The notes: a model not told the origin generated them from the sequence alone. DNA of 34,440 bases from Coleofasciculaceae cyanobacterium SM2_1_6 (GCA_012031635.1 JAAUUE010000006.1:1-34440); one strand, 5' to 3'; positions 1 through 8,420 are shown, counted from the stretch's first letter. Numbers and translations: made by a program.

Positions 1-350
1 TCCCATCCCCTGCATCTTCGTCCACGTCCCCCTCCTCACCCCCCCAAAACCAACCAGAAATCCTCACCGACTTCAATCAAATTCTCCACAATTTATCTAA
101 AACAGATGAAAGAGTTAAGGATGTTAGTTTTACTGAAGATACAATAAATGTTGACTTGATGGATGGTAGAACAATTATCGTGCCTTTAATTTGGTATCCT
201 CGATTGTTTAATGGCACGATCGAGCAACGGCAGCAATGGCAAATCTGTGGTGGTGGCTACGGGATTCACTGGGAGGAGCTTGACGAAGATTTAAGTACAG
301 AAGGCATGTTACGAGGTGCACCTGCTCCTAGACCGCTTCAAAAAGCGTGA
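1..350 (+). CDS. DUF2442 domain protein, 3' part only
   Basis: The reading frame is open from the window edge, so the start lies outside. The first ~18 visible residues are Pro/Ser rich (a linker), followed by a short helix-like stretch and then a DUF2442 domain: RVKDVSFTEDTINVDL, DGRTIIVPLIWYPRL, CGGGYGIHWEELDEDLSTEG and a closing GAPAPRP. This is the form with WYPRL and GIHWxxLDEDLS, which is typical of stand-alone cyanobacterial DUF2442 proteins. The function is unknown; DUF2442 genes commonly sit beside DUF4160 in small toxin-antitoxin-like operons, as another copy does at 28519-28803. No DUF4160 is visible next to this copy. An internal TTG/ATG at 156/159 could start a shorter product, but the homologous domain begins well upstream of it. 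Confidence 0.8.
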   Translation, partial: PSPASSSTSPSSPPQNQPEILTDFNQILHNLSKTDERVKDVSFTEDTINVDLMDGRTIIVPLIWYPRLFNGTIEQRQQWQICGGGYGIHWEELDEDLSTEGMLRGAPAPRPLQKA

Positions 351-434
351 TGGATCAACCCTCTAACTACAAGCTACAATAGCAAAAAATATACAAATTC
401 CTGCTGATAATTATGCAAAATCTATCCCAAATTT

Positions 435-794
435 ATGGCACAGGAGGATGAAAGAAATCATAGACCTCCGAGAGGATTGCATCTGGCAGAAAAACATGTC
501 CAGAAACACTTACCAAATACACCACAAATGTTAAAGCGGCTGCAAGAAGATGGGAAAGTGCATGTGTTTAATGATAGACAAACTTTATTTAGGGTTACAG
601 AAGATTTGTTTGAGCATGGTCAATTTATTGGCATCGTGCGAGGTCACGAACGTTATGGGATGTATTTTGATCAAGCAATTGGCTATAGACCTGATCTAAA
701 AGGAAACCGATTACCATTATATTTTGCAGAAATGAAAATAATTAAAGGTGAATATCATGTCATTCCTCGGACAAAACCAAGCAAAGTTATCTAG
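435..794 (+). CDS. Small RNase-toxin-like protein (BECR-fold type), putative
   Basis: 119 residues. After a short basic leader comes a pattern LAEKHV...LKRLQEDGKVHVFNDRQT, then FIGIVRGHERYGMYFD and a beta-rich tail (LYFAEMKI). The order His/Lys-His-Val, Leu-x-Arg-Leu, Phe-x-Asp-Arg recalls the RNase A-like and related BECR-fold domains found at the C-termini of polymorphic (CdiA/Rhs-type) toxins, here encoded alone with no secretion domain. This is a pattern-based guess, not a firm family assignment. The next gene overlaps its end by 38 bases, as a toxin and its immunity gene often do. The start is the first ATG; no clear Shine-Dalgarno precedes it. It could also simply be a conserved DUF of other function. 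Confidence 0.55.
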   Translation: MAQEDERNHRPPRGLHLAEKHVQKHLPNTPQMLKRLQEDGKVHVFNDRQTLFRVTEDLFEHGQFIGIVRGHERYGMYFDQAIGYRPDLKGNRLPLYFAEMKIIKGEYHVIPRTKPSKVI

Positions 795-1023
795 CTGGCA
801 ATTTATTGAAATGTGGGTTGATCCAACTTCTGATCTTCCCTATGTCTTGATGTTAGTGGGAGATGTAGATGGTAGTTATAAAATTTATGACCCTACGGAA
901 GGTTATAAAATAGTCTATTCTGAGCAAGATTATGAGAAAGTAAAAGATTTTTTGTTAGAAGATGAATACGTGCAAATTGGCAACAGATATCAAGAGGATG
1001 AGCGTAATCCTTTAGTTGCATAA
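757..1023 (+). CDS. Small acidic protein, possible immunity partner
   Basis: 88 residues, acidic, with alternating beta-like segments (FIEMWVDPTSDLPYVLMLVG, SYKIYDPTEGYKIVYS) and an acidic helix (YEKVKDFLLEDEYVQIG). I chose the ATG at 757 because AAAGGTG lies about six bases upstream; a GTG at 748 is in frame but lies inside that ribosome binding site. It overlaps the 3' end of the preceding gene in another frame, so the two are probably translationally coupled. Small acidic proteins encoded immediately after a nuclease-like gene are typical of immunity or antitoxin proteins. I do not recognise the family, so that role is inference from context. Confidence 0.55.
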   Translation: MSFLGQNQAKLSSWQFIEMWVDPTSDLPYVLMLVGDVDGSYKIYDPTEGYKIVYSEQDYEKVKDFLLEDEYVQIGNRYQEDERNPLVA

Positions 1024-1046
1024 GGAAGATTGAAAGAGTTAAATAG

Positions 1047-1068
1047 GAGACTAGTTATAGACTAGCTC
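1047..1068. terminator. Hairpin between convergent genes
   Basis: GAG(A)CTAGT and ACTAGCTC can pair around a five-base loop, with one bulged A; it is followed on the plus strand by TATTTCATT. It sits between the stop at 1023 (+) and the stop at 1076 (-), where a bidirectional terminator would be expected. There is no strong U tract, so it is weak. Confidence 0.35.
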
Positions 1069-1075
1069 TATTTCA

Positions 1076-1417
1076 TTAAGGAGGTGGAAATTTACACTTG
1101 ACTTGAATTTCAAAGTTACTTTCTGCACAGGCTTTGGTGAGAATGGGCATTCCTGCTTCACCGCTAATTTTTAAGCCAAATTTAAGAGTTATTTCTTCTA
1201 CTTGCGCATCACTAAAATTTTTGAAAGCACCGATCGCATATTCTGTATAAAAGCGAATGGCTTCATGGACATCTTGTAATCTGGCGATCGCATCTTCTTT
1301 CACACCATAGGTTTCCCGCTCATTGTCAGCCTCTGGGGATGAAATTTCCTCGGATTTCCTAATTTCTAGGGTGAGAATTTCGCCATTTTCTTGTTCAACG
1401 TAAATTTTATGAGCCAT
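1076..1417 (-). CDS. Trypsin-co-occurring domain 1 (Trypco1/CU044_2847) family protein
   Basis: 113 residues beginning MAHKIYVEQENGEILTLEI, a beta-strand start, then a helix (IARLQDVHEAIRFYTEYAIGAF) and the segment QVEEITLKFGLKISGEAGMPILTKACAESNFEIQVK. The LKFGLKxSGEAGxPxLTKACAEAxFEVxVxW type ending is the signature of the CU044_2847/Trypco1 family. Established work on NTP-dependent conflict systems places these small domains beside trypsin- or caspase-like effectors and STAND ATPases, where they are thought to mediate protein-protein contact. Here the gene is divergent from a caspase-nSTAND1 gene with 87 bases between the two starts, so a shared control region is likely. The molecular role is not established. 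Confidence 0.75.
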   Translation of the reverse strand: MAHKIYVEQENGEILTLEIRKSEEISSPEADNERETYGVKEDAIARLQDVHEAIRFYTEYAIGAFKNFSDAQVEEITLKFGLKISGEAGMPILTKACAESNFEIQVKCKFPPP

Positions 1418-1504
1418 ATTTGCAGGATATTATGGAAAGATGCCTGTATTCTATGGGCATCAGGTCACGATCGCAATACTAAAATTTTCTGTAATGGTTT
1501 GTTT

Positions 1505-4302
1505 ATGGCTCGTTATGCTCTAGTTGTGGGGATTCCTGAATATAGTCATTTGCCTTCACCCCTGAGCAAGACCCAAGGGGATGCCGAGGCTGTTGCCAGT
1601 TTGCTGCGATTACATGGTGATTTTCAGGAAGTCACGCTCCTCAACCCCAAGAGATTAACGAAGGATGAGCTATTCAAGGAACTTGATCGACTTTTGATCC
1701 AGCAAGCGGTGGGTAGCGAAGTGCTGATCTATTACACTGGGCATGGAGTTTTAATGGAAGACTGTGGAGTAGTTAGGGGATTTTTAGCTCCTTCAAATTG
1801 TGTTTATACAAAAGAAAACGTCACTAACGGGATTCCCTTTGATAGTTTAAATCAGTTAATTGGCAAGTCTCAGTTGAGTAGTTTGGTGATGTTGTTGGAT
1901 TGCTGCCATAGCGGTTCTCTGCTCAAGTCTATAGCGAAGATTTTTACAGCTTTTAATTCGGAAAAAAATTACGCATTGATGGCGGCGTGTCGTGATTTTG
2001 AAGAGGCGGCAGCCATGAAGAAGGAACCCCACAGTATTTTTACCGGGGCATTGTTGCAAGGTTTGGCGAAAGAAAATGCCAACGATCGAGATCAGATTAA
2101 TACTAGTTTCCTCTTTGGATTTATTGAGGATCGTCTCCGGCTAACAGGTCAAGAGCCTGTCAAGCTCAGTTATGGTCAGAGCATCAAAATTGTTGATTAT
2201 CGAGCAATGCAGCCAGAGCAGCCGATCGTTGATATTTGTCCCTACGTGGGGTTGAATGCCTTTGATTTTGAGAAGGGGACGGCGGGATTTTTTAAGGGGC
2301 GCGATCGCTTTGTGCGGTTACTTTGGCAAAAACTACAGGAATCGAATTTTGTCCCGGTGATTGGGGCTTCGGGGAGTGGCAATCTTCCCTTGTCCGGGCA
2401 GGATTGGTTTCTATTCTCAAAGCTGAGGGAAATTGGCACATCTTGCCAGCCATCAAGCCGGGGGATTCCGTAACAGCTCCCATAACGGAAATCAGTCGCA
2501 TTCTCAGCCAACTTTGTCCCCGATCGGACACCAAAAAAGCCATTTACGCCCTGATTGATGCTGGGAATCTCGCTGCTGCCATCGATCGCTTACCGGGGCA
2601 AGAAAATCTGTTGTTGATCGTCGATCAGTTTGAAGAAGTATTTACCGTCTGCCCAGAAGAACAAGCCAAACAGAAATTTATTGATCTGTTGGTGGGTATT
2701 ACCCAATATCCCCAGTCTCGGTTGCGAGTGGTGACAACGATGCGGGCAGATTTCTTTGATAAGTGTCTTGCCTACCGAGCTTTAGGTACTTTGATCCAAG
2801 AGCATCAGGTGTTATTACTGCCCATGGAGCCGGACGAGTTGCAAGAAGTAATCGAGGAGCCGATCAAAGGCAAATACACCCTTGGTGAAGGCTTGCTACC
2901 AATGATTCTACGAGATATTCGCCAAGAACCAAATGTGCTGCCCTTGCTGGAGTTTGCCCTCACCCAACTCTGGGAGCAGCGTACAGACCGTTGCCTAACT
3001 TTGAGTACCTACGATGCTTTGGGGTGAGTCCTTGGGGCGCTAGATAAGCACGCCGATCGCCTCTATGAAGAGCTATCAACCTCAGAACAGGAGTGGGTTA
3101 AGCGCATTTGCCTAAAACTAGTCCGGACTGGACAGCAAGATCATCTCCAAGATACCCGCCAGCGCCGCCCCAAGGAAGAAATTTTGCAACTGGTGGGGGA
3201 GAGCGATCGACCAGCCCTAGAGGTTGTCCTAGAGCTATTGGTGCAGGAACGGCTATTGGCAACGGGGAGAGAGGGGGCAGCTTGGGTAGATATGGCTCAT
3301 GAAGCCCTGATGGAGAGATGGAAAAGATTTCAGGGCTGGCGACAAGAGCAACGAAATATCCGGTGGCTCTGCGATCGCCTTGGTGATGACTATGAAAAAT
3401 GGCTGCAAGTCCCTGACCCAGAAAAAAATAAGTTCCTGTTTCCGGAAGGGCTGGTGATGGAAATTGAAGCGGTAATCACAGAGATCAGGGAATATCTCAA
3501 CCCAGCGCAGGAAAAATACCTAGAGCAGAGCATCCACAAATACAAACCTTGGCTCAATCCAGCCAACTTCCCAGAAATGGTCGACATCCCCGCAGGACAG
3601 TTCTGGATGGGTTCCCCCGCAGGCAAAGGTGAAGATGATGAAAAGCCCTACCACCTAGTCACCCTCAAAGGATTTCGTATGGGTAAATACCCCATCACCC
3701 AAGCCCAGTGGAGCACCATTGCCCTCTCCCCTGAAATCAATCGACCTTTATATTCCTATCCTTCTCGCTTTCAAGGTGATTCTCTGCCCGTGGAGCAAGT
3801 TTCTTGGTATGAGGCTGAAGAATTTTGTGCCAGACTCTCAGACCTCACAGGAGACACCTATTATCTGCCCAGCGAAGCCGAATGGGAATACGCCTGCCGA
3901 GCCGGAGCCAAAAAATACACAGAATACTGCTTTGGGGATAGTAAAAGTAAGCTGAAAGATTATGCTTGGTTTGGTGATAATTCTAGAAATACTACGCACC
4001 CCGTAGGCGAAAAATTACCCAATGCCTTTGGTTTATATGATATGCACGGCAATATCTGGGAATGGTGCGCCGATGATTGGCACAAAAATCATGAAAAGGC
4101 TCCGGCAGATGGCACAGCATGGACGAACAATGATAATTGTTCTCAAGCAGATTATCTCACCAAAGTGCTTCGTGGTGGTTCTTGGTACAACGTTGCTAGG
4201 AACTGCCGCTCTGGGAATCGTGTTAGGGGCAATGCGGGCTACCATGACTTTAACTACGGTTTTCGGGTTGCCTGTATTTCATTTCTACCGAGGACTCTTT
4301 AA
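1505..4302 (+). pseudogene. Caspase (peptidase C14) - nSTAND1 ATPase - FGE-sulfatase protein, broken by a frameshift and a stop
   Basis: The start ATG at 1505 gives MARYALVVGIPEYSHLPSPL, the usual N-terminus of bacterial caspases. The catalytic pair is visible: His in YYTGHG and Cys in LLDCCHSG. From about residue 255 follows an nSTAND1-type ATPase (FFKGRDRF, VPVIGASGSG, Walker B LLLIVDQFEEVF, MRADFFD). The last ~250 residues are a formylglycine-generating-enzyme/C-type-lectin fold (PAGQFWMGS, PSEAEWEYACRAG, GLYDMHGNIWEWCADDW, GFRVA). Two lesions are seen. One base is missing at 2381-2382, exactly in the Walker A Lys codon (GASGSG then AA then TCT for Ser), and a TGA stands at 3025-3027 where Gly (GGA) would be expected. 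As written, only a ~323-residue caspase fragment would be made. The family is thought to act in regulated proteolysis or programmed death. The indel may be a sequence error; the stop is a substitution. Confidence 0.85.
4171..4302 (+). other. Candidate variable region (VR) of a diversity-generating retroelement
   Basis: The 3' end of the FGE-like domain reads GGSW-YNVARN-CRS-GNRVRGN-AGYHDFNY-GFRV, then ends in PRTL just before the stop. In cyanobacterial retroelement targets the same places are filled by Asn codons (AAC/AAT) in the template, and only adenines are changed. Here the corresponding codons are TAC, AAC, GTT, GCT, AAC, GTT, GGC, TAC, CAT, GAC, TTT, AAC, TAC: almost every one still ends in C or T, as expected for mutated AAY. 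The fixed parts (CRS, GFRV, the GGACTCTTTAACCC end) look like the conserved anchor. No template repeat or reverse transcriptase is present in this window, so the donor would have to lie elsewhere. Confidence 0.55.
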
Positions 4303-4466
4303 CCCTTTATTCTCTATATCCTTCTTCCTTTTCCCTCCCCCTTCGCCTTTGGCGTTGGCGCTAGCCTTGCAAAGCAAATCAAATTTTTTTTTCACCCCCC
4401 CGTCTATAGAGAACAGATTTCAACGACCCTCAGTCCTCGCATTGAAAGTATCTTCAGCATCTTGCT

Positions 4467-4826
4467 ATGATAAAAATAAATCGAACAGCGATCGCCATGA
4501 CTCCTCTAGAAATCGAACGTCAATTTCTCAATTTATCTCCCTGCGATCGAGCAGCAATGGTGCAAAGCCTAATCAAAACTCTCAGCATCGGTGGCAAGGG
4601 CATCACCAAAACTAACGGGGTTTGTGGGGGAGAGGCTTGTATTGCCGGAACCCGTATTGCTGTTTGGCTATTGATCGAAGCGCAACAACTAGGTATCACT
4701 GAAGCTCAGTTATTACAAGACTATCCTCACATTACTGCTGCAGATCTCGTTAATGCTTGGGCGTATGCCGACGCTTATCCCGAAGAAATTGCTGTAGCAA
4801 TTCATGCCAATAATGAGGTAGCCTAG
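4467..4826 (+). CDS. DUF433 antitoxin
   Basis: 119 residues. The N-terminal half is a helical piece (EIERQFLNLSPCDRAAMVQSLI) and the C-terminal half is a classic DUF433 domain: GVCGGEACIAGTRIAVWLL, LGITEAQLLQDYPHITAADL, AWAYADAYPEEI. DUF433 proteins are winged-helix antitoxins that pair with PIN-like DUF5615 toxins. The next gene, three bases after the stop, is exactly such a toxin, so the two form an operon. Two starts are possible: ATG 4467 (used here) and ATG 4497, which gives the more family-like beginning MTPLEIERQ; neither has a clear Shine-Dalgarno. The product probably represses its own promoter, as type II antitoxins do (inference). Confidence 0.85.
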   Translation: MIKINRTAIAMTPLEIERQFLNLSPCDRAAMVQSLIKTLSIGGKGITKTNGVCGGEACIAGTRIAVWLLIEAQQLGITEAQLLQDYPHITAADLVNAWAYADAYPEEIAVAIHANNEVA

Positions 4827-4829
4827 CCA

Positions 4830-5171
4830 ATGGCTCGATTGTATGCAGACGAACAATTTCCCAGAGAAGTCAGCAGACTACTTCAGTTTATGGGACATGA
4901 TATTTTAACAGTGCAAGAAGCTGGCAACGCCAACTTGGGCATTCCTGATGAGGAAGTATTAGCTTTTGCTATTAGCAATAATCGTGCAGTTGTCACCCTC
5001 AACCGCCAAGATTTTAACCGTTTGCATCGTGCTAATTCTCAACATTTTGGGATTATTACCTGTACTAACGATAGCGATCGATCCCGAATGGCAAACCAGA
5101 TCGACAAAGCGATCTCCACTCATCAATCCTTAACAGGCAAGTTAATTAAAGTTGTTCGTCCCGCATCCTAG
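4830..5171 (+). CDS. DUF5615 family PIN-like toxin
   Basis: 113 residues. It starts MARLYADEQFPREVSRLLQF, carrying the N-terminal Asp-Glu of the PIN-like fold, followed by GHDILTVQEAGNANLGIPDE, then NNRAVVTLNRQDFNRLH with the second acidic position, then HFGIITCTND. These are the hallmarks of the DUF5615/Mut7-C-like PIN nucleases, expected to cut RNA with metal bound by the acidic residues. It begins three bases after the DUF433 antitoxin stop, giving a complete type II-like toxin-antitoxin pair. It is full length for the family and looks intact. Confidence 0.88.
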   Translation: MARLYADEQFPREVSRLLQFMGHDILTVQEAGNANLGIPDEEVLAFAISNNRAVVTLNRQDFNRLHRANSQHFGIITCTNDSDRSRMANQIDKAISTHQSLTGKLIKVVRPAS

Positions 5172-5267
5172 CAAGACAATCGCATCCAAACATCAAACCT
5201 CTGTTGACAACCATAGTCGCCAAGGCTTAATAAATGCCGACTTCTCAGACTACATCAACGCCCGCCT

Positions 5268-6009
5268 TCAGAACGACAATGGGTTTAGGAGCGGTTGATT
5301 CACCAAATCCCTAAGTTCCACCGCTTGGAGAATACTTGCCCACTGGGGCAACGGCTGATTTCTCTGTAGTTGCGCCAGCAAAGCCACCGTATCATACCAA
5401 ATGCCCGCCCTACTCAAAAGTTCTGCCCGCTCGATCGCTGACATCCCCTGCAAAACCCTCGGTGATAGTTCCGGCGGAGTAGCCACTCTCTGGATCAAGC
5501 CATCCGCAACAATATCTTTGCTGCGATCGTTCCTTTGACAAATGATGGCAACCGACCAAATGTAACTTTTATTTAGCTCCAGACCCTGAAACCCAGAACT
5601 TTCTGGCAGAGAAATACTGGCAATCCCACTCCGACCATCGCCATTAAATCTAGTTAAGTAAATATCATTCCCAGCCAAATCACGCAGCACAAACTCGATC
5701 AGGGGCGGCGGCAGACCCTCTGGCATGGCTGGCAAATAAAATGAAAAATTAGGGTGAGATTTAATCGTTACCCCCAAAGGCATTCAGGGGAACTATCCCT
5801 ACCATCGGTGGGGAGTTTTCAGAAATTGGACACCCATAGGGCGATCGGGTTCCCGCCGGGCGGGTGCGTTCCGGAGTACCAACCTCCCTAGGGGGTTGAT
5901 AATTACCATTATTCCACTGGGCTAGCCCCGGAGCCGTCAAAGCACCAAAAAAGCAACTAGTCAGCCCCACCAGTAATAGCCGTTGGCAGGTTTGGGAAAG
6001 CAGAGTCAT
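5268..6009 (-). CDS. DUF928 exported protein, copy 1 (frameshifted as written)
   Basis: Starts MTLLSQTCQRLLLVGLT with a signal peptide ending near GLAQWNN, then the DUF928 pattern GTPERT...GCPISENSP, VPLNAFG, and in the next frame VTIKSHPNFSFYLP, SSGFQGLELNKSYIWSV, AIICQRNDRS, GIWYDTVALL, LQAVELRDLVNQPL. It matches copy 2 (6212-6979) along its whole length at roughly two thirds identity by eye. A run of five C (plus strand 5771-5775) holds one base too many: four would join NAFG directly to VTIKSHP. So this is either a one-base sequence error or a recent inactivation. DUF928 proteins are exported cyanobacterial proteins of unknown function. With copies 2 and 3 it forms a tandem family. Confidence 0.8.
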
Positions 6010-6211
6010 AAATATTATCCCTTGGGTTTGGATTGTGTTCGTGGGAGAAATTAAGAATCTGGATTAATTATCTAAAAAAACTGAGGCTCTAGGCAGTTCC
6101 TAAATCAAACTTCGATCGAGATGCTGACTAGAACCTAAGCAAACTCCTTTGCCCTCGTTCGACTGCGGGTACTCTGGCAAACTGGGAACTATTGATAACC
6201 CAAACTGGCAA

Positions 6212-6979
6212 CTAAGTATTAGGAACCCTCGCTGGGGTAGTAGAACTTCTGCCATCTAGTAGTGGTTGATTGATTAAATCTAGGAGTTCTACCGCCTGAA
6301 GAATATTTGTCCATTGGGTCAGGGGACGTTGGCGGTGAATTTCGGCTATCAACGCCACAGAATCATACCAAATACCAGCTCTGCTGAGGATTTCAGCCTC
6401 CTCAACTACCGATTTACCTTCCAAGGCACTAGGGGATAACTCCGGGGGAACCGCCACCCGCTGGATCAAACCTTCGGTGACAATATCTCTGCCTCGATCG
6501 TTCATTTGACAAATGATGGCAACCGACCACCGATAATCTTTATTCAGTTCCAAACCCTTGACCCCAGAACTTTCTGGCAGGGAAATACTGGCAATCCCGC
6601 CCTGACCATCGGTATTAAATCTGACTTTGTAAATATCATTGTCATCCAAATCCCGAATCACAAACTCCACCGGGGGAGGCGTTGCTCCCGCCGTCATCGT
6701 TGGTAAATAGAACAAGAAAGTCGGATGAGACTTGAGGGTCACTCCAAAGGTATTGTTGGGGACTACCGCCACCAGCGAGGGCGAAGTTTCCGCCACTGGA
6801 CACCCACGAGTACCCCTAGTCGCGCCTGACTGGGTACGGGTAGGAGTGCCGACATTCCCACTGGGGCGATAACTTCCACCATTCCACTGGGCTAGACTCG
6901 GCGCTGCCAGAGAACCTAGACACAAACTGGTAAGCCCGGCTAAGAATAACTTTTGGTAGGGTCGGAAAATCCTAGACAT
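6212..6979 (-). CDS. DUF928 exported protein, copy 2
   Basis: 255 residues, intact. It has an N-terminal signal peptide (MSRIFRPYQKLFLAGLTSL, small residues LAAPSLAQW at the likely cleavage site), then a Gly/Thr/Arg-rich linker, GCPVAETSP, and the DUF928 core: FGVTLKSHPTFLFYLPTM, PVEFVIRDLDDNDIY, GIASISLPESSG, YRWSVAIICQMNDRGRD, RAGIWYDSVALIAEI, ILQAVELLDLINQPLL. It probably acts in the periplasm. DUF928 genes are often found near TPR, CHAT/caspase and CHASE2 genes, and two caspase homologues are nearby, but no function is known. About 200 bases separate it from copy 1, and another ~220 separate it from copy 3, so the copies may have their own promoters. Confidence 0.85.
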   Translation of the reverse strand: MSRIFRPYQKLFLAGLTSLCLGSLAAPSLAQWNGGSYRPSGNVGTPTRTQSGATRGTRGCPVAETSPSLVAVVPNNTFGVTLKSHPTFLFYLPTMTAGATPPPVEFVIRDLDDNDIYKVRFNTDGQGGIASISLPESSGVKGLELNKDYRWSVAIICQMNDRGRDIVTEGLIQRVAVPPELSPSALEGKSVVEEAEILSRAGIWYDSVALIAEIHRQRPLTQWTNILQAVELLDLINQPLLDGRSSTTPARVPNT

Positions 6980-7201
6980 AATTTTGCTCCTTGTATATTT
7001 TGTAAGGTTTTGAGTTTGTATTTGGCTTTTAGGGTTTATTTTTAGACTGATTTTTCTCTAATAGAACTTAGACGAGGGTAAAAGGGAACTAGTAGATAGG
7101 GAACGAGGGACAAGAATAGAAAACTAGCAGTATTTGAGAATAATTTTAGTTGCCCAAGAACTGGGAGGAACTCTCAGAAATTCCAGCAATTCTCAGGAAT
7201 T

Positions 7202-8233
7202 TTACTGATCAGCACTAGAGGCCCTCAAGGAGATGGTTTGCTGAGCAATTTGTTCCAAGCCTACGGAGTTGAGTAGAGCCGCCCAGATAGCCTCAGTATT
7301 TTCTTCCTCTATCCTCGCCCCAACTTCCGGATTTAGAGGGGTAAGTACAGGGCTAGCTGTACCATTCGTTTGACTCGTCTGGCTAGGCTGGCGATCGGGC
7401 TGGAGACTAATCACCGAGGCAAGGGTTTCATACCAAAGACGAGCATTGGCATAGATAAAAACCTTCTCTGGAGGATTAGCTTGTTGGATTTGGGCTTGGA
7501 GGTCTGGATTGGATAGTAGACGCTGGACATAACCAGTGGTGTGCAAGTCACGAGTCCGATTATTGATGTCACAAATCAATGATACTTCCCATCGATAAAT
7601 ACTGCCCACTGTTAAGGGCTGAATCCCCACCTGATGAGGAATTTGCAAGCTCATCACCTGACCTTTTTCTGCTGGTACTGACCCTACAGGGGCTGGGGCG
7701 GGTTCTCCTTGGGTAGAACTGAGTTGAGGTTGAGAAAAAGCCGATCGAGCCAGAGTTGAGTTGCCCGGATTGAGAGCATACTGAACAGCATAGATTTCTT
7801 CGTCATTTTCATTAAACAGAATAAATTCCACCGCCTCCGCTAGGTTGGGGGGCATATACCAAGAAATTTGGGGGTAAGGTTCTTGAGTGATGCCAAAACC
7901 AGACGGGGGCACAAGGGCTGTGGGTGGGGGCAGGGCTGGGTTGATACAGTTCCCGCCGGGGTTCCTGCGTCCGCCACTCTGGGTACTCCGGGGCGAGCCA
8001 ATATTCCGGGGGGGGCGAAAATCACTCTGCTCCCACTGGTCGGGGATGCGTCTCGATCGATTGGCATTATTTTGTCCAGAGGCGATCGAGAGCATAGAGA
8101 GAAGGAAAACGATCGACACTACCGGGATCATCACCAAATTGCGACGACGGAGACCAAAAAGTCCGGGCAAGATTTGCAGATCACAGGGAAATTGATAATG
8201 GCCAGATGGCGGCTGTTTCTTGGGCATAGTCAT
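7202..8233 (-). CDS. DUF928 exported protein, copy 3 (long form)
   Basis: 343 residues. The N-terminus is longer and basic (FGLRRRN) before the hydrophobic export segment LVMIPVVSIVFLLSMLSIAS, so it may be a signal anchor. The DUF928 core follows: FRPPRNIGSPRSTQSGGRR, FGITQEPYPQISWYMPP, EAVEFILFNENDEEIY, YRWEVSLICDINNRTRD, YANARLWYETLASVI. Relative to copies 1 and 2 it has an insert of about 30 residues rich in Ala/Pro/Gly, and a longer Gln/Thr/Pro-rich C-terminal insert, so it diverged earlier than the 1/2 duplication. ATG at 8233 and at 8227 are both possible starts. Function unknown; exported location is inferred from the leader. Confidence 0.82.
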   Translation of the reverse strand: MTMPKKQPPSGHYQFPCDLQILPGLFGLRRRNLVMIPVVSIVFLLSMLSIASGQNNANRSRRIPDQWEQSDFRPPRNIGSPRSTQSGGRRNPGGNCINPALPPPTALVPPSGFGITQEPYPQISWYMPPNLAEAVEFILFNENDEEIYAVQYALNPGNSTLARSAFSQPQLSSTQGEPAPAPVGSVPAEKGQVMSLQIPHQVGIQPLTVGSIYRWEVSLICDINNRTRDLHTTGYVQRLLSNPDLQAQIQQANPPEKVFIYANARLWYETLASVISLQPDRQPSQTSQTNGTASPVLTPLNPEVGARIEEENTEAIWAALLNSVGLEQIAQQTISLRASSADQ

Positions 8234-8331
8234 AACTTCGGCTCAGCAGAATTGAAATTTACTTTTTCTCTACTTTTTTCTAGCGGTACTTTTCTTTAGC
8301 AGGAAAATCATTCAGGAGTGAGACAAGGAAA

Positions 8332-8419
8332 CTATAGCAGTCCTAAAGGATTTCACCCGACGGGTAGCATAACCTCCTAGCAGCAATCTAATTTAGAAAA
8401 TGATTTAGGATCGCTATAT
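8332..8419. repeat. MITE-like palindromic repeat, copy A
   Basis: Starts CTATAGCAGTCCTAAA and ends TTTAGGATCGCTATA, imperfect terminal inverted repeats of about 15 bases. An inner short palindrome ACCCGACGGGT and an AATCTAATTTAGAAAATGA segment are shared with a second copy at 16517-16610. There is no coding capacity. It is likely a non-autonomous element mobilised in trans (inference). Confidence 0.75.
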
Positions 8420-8420
8420 C

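Noticed and set aside
4022-4615. Long alternative-frame product over the FGE 3' end
   Set aside because: It overlaps the FGE domain and the start of the DUF433 gene in another frame and has no recognisable domain.
5771-5775. Phase variation of DUF928 copy 1 through the C5 run
   Set aside because: Five bases is short for slippage switching, and the same kind of off-by-one occurs in many unrelated genes of the window.
7868-8299. Plus-strand open frames opposite DUF928 copy 3
   Set aside because: They mirror the coding bias of the real gene on the other strand and resemble no family.
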